A DNA stretch of 5,584 bases. It comes from JBEKJU01 sp050011095. Its GTDB lineage: Bacteria > Desulfobacterota > Syntrophorhabdia > Syntrophorhabdales > WCHB1-27. Shown in pieces: positions 5,243 through 5,584 of this stretch. A program made the position numbers and the translations under genes. The first letter of the stretch is position 1, and each line of letters opens with the position of its first letter. The DNA lies in the NCBI GenBank assembly GCA_050011095.1, contig JBEKJU010000255.1:1-5584 (forward strand), in the 5' to 3' direction. Under the pieces are notes generated by a model that was not told where the DNA came from, made no database searches, and worked only from the letters and a program-made list of their open reading frames with translations.

Positions 5243-5584
5243 TAGAATAGCTTGCTGATGCCCCCAAAAAACCCTATCCGCGGTCCGTATTGGGGCGCGA
5301 ATATGCCGATGCCGGTCCCGCTCCTGATCGGCTCGATCTTGTCCAGCACGTTGATCACGGCCAGGCGCGCCTCCATGGCTCCCAGCGGCCCCAGGACGAA
5401 GCCGCGCCTCGCCCCCAGGTTGACCGAGGTGTTGCTCGGCACGTGGTCCGTATTGGCGAACCCGCTCCGCAAGCCGGTCCCGAAGGTGGCATCGATGCTC
5501 CATACCGTTTCCATCCACTTATAGGAGATGCCGCCGGAAGCGGTATAGAGCTGGTCATGGTCCGTATGCACCCAGTGGTTGGCG
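5242..5584 (-). CDS. TonB-dependent outer-membrane receptor, C-terminal end (5' part outside the window)
   Basis: The minus-strand frame is open from the window edge to TAG at 5242-5244 and gives about 114 residues. It shows alternating beta-strand patterns of a receptor barrel: DHDQLYTASGGISYKW, then FGTGLRSGFANTDHVPS, VNLGARRGF, an ARLAVINVLDKIEPIRSG strand, and GIFAPQYGPRIGFFGGIS ending in KLF. The NVLDK strand, the R-x-G-x-GIG...APQ-GPR-GFF block and the terminal aromatic Phe (needed for barrel assembly) are typical of TonB-dependent receptors. The TonB box and plug lie outside the window, so the substrate cannot be named. It is first in the run that continues to exbB, exbD and tonB, 43 bases downstream. 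An internal GTG at 5571 is not a start. Confidence 0.9.
   Translation of the reverse strand, partial: ANHWVHTDHDQLYTASGGISYKWMETVWSIDATFGTGLRSGFANTDHVPSNTSVNLGARRGFVLGPLGAMEARLAVINVLDKIEPIRSGTGIGIFAPQYGPRIGFFGGISKLF

Noticed and set aside
5199..5267. Longer exbB start at 5267
   Set aside because: It would run over the receptor stop and add residues unlike the family; AAAGGGAG supports 5198.

Overview
The window comes from a Gram-negative (diderm) bacterium: it holds an ExbB-ExbD-TonB energy-transduction cluster and the end of a TonB-dependent outer-membrane receptor. The DNA is fairly GC-rich, and all intact genes lie on the minus strand. The mix of an anaerobe-style permease/DUF1980 pair, a GLUG-repeat remnant and a tRNA-targeting integrase would fit Desulfobacterota-like lineages, but that placement is a weak inference.

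Left part (1-1255) is an accessory or mobile-element boundary. It opens with the C-terminal end of a tyrosine recombinase (plus strand, catalytic Tyr near its start). Fifteen bases later lies the 3' end of a tRNA-Leu gene (minus strand: T arm, acceptor strand and CCA) with no recognisable 5' half, so it reads as an attachment site. To its right are a tandem 11-bp repeat that could be integrase arm sites, a small two-gene minus-strand operon (an 80-aa unnamed protein and a DUF2283 protein, overlapping by 4 bp), and a truncated, frameshifted GLUG-repeat adhesin fragment.

Middle part (1256-3393, minus strand): a YraQ/YcgR-type permease (PF03773) followed by its usual partner, a TIGR03943/DUF1980 membrane protein (YcgQ type). 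The two overlap by 8 bp. The permease has a PVCEC motif and a Cys/His-rich loop that suggests metal binding. A 23-codon reading frame in the 118-bp gap upstream ends in TGATG, sharing its last base with the permease ATG.

Right part (3394-5584, minus strand): transcription order is TonB-dependent receptor (C-terminal end only), exbB, exbD, tonB. exbB/exbD overlap by 14 bp and exbD/tonB by 11 bp, so they are almost certainly one transcript. Together these genes would bring a substrate across the outer membrane with energy from the proton gradient. The permease/DUF1980 pair downstream may belong to the same transcript and handle the same or a related (metal-linked) substrate in the inner membrane; this link is inferred from position. 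I found no convincing new defence or other undescribed system. The most unusual points are the attP-like layout at the left end and the possible leader peptide before the permease.
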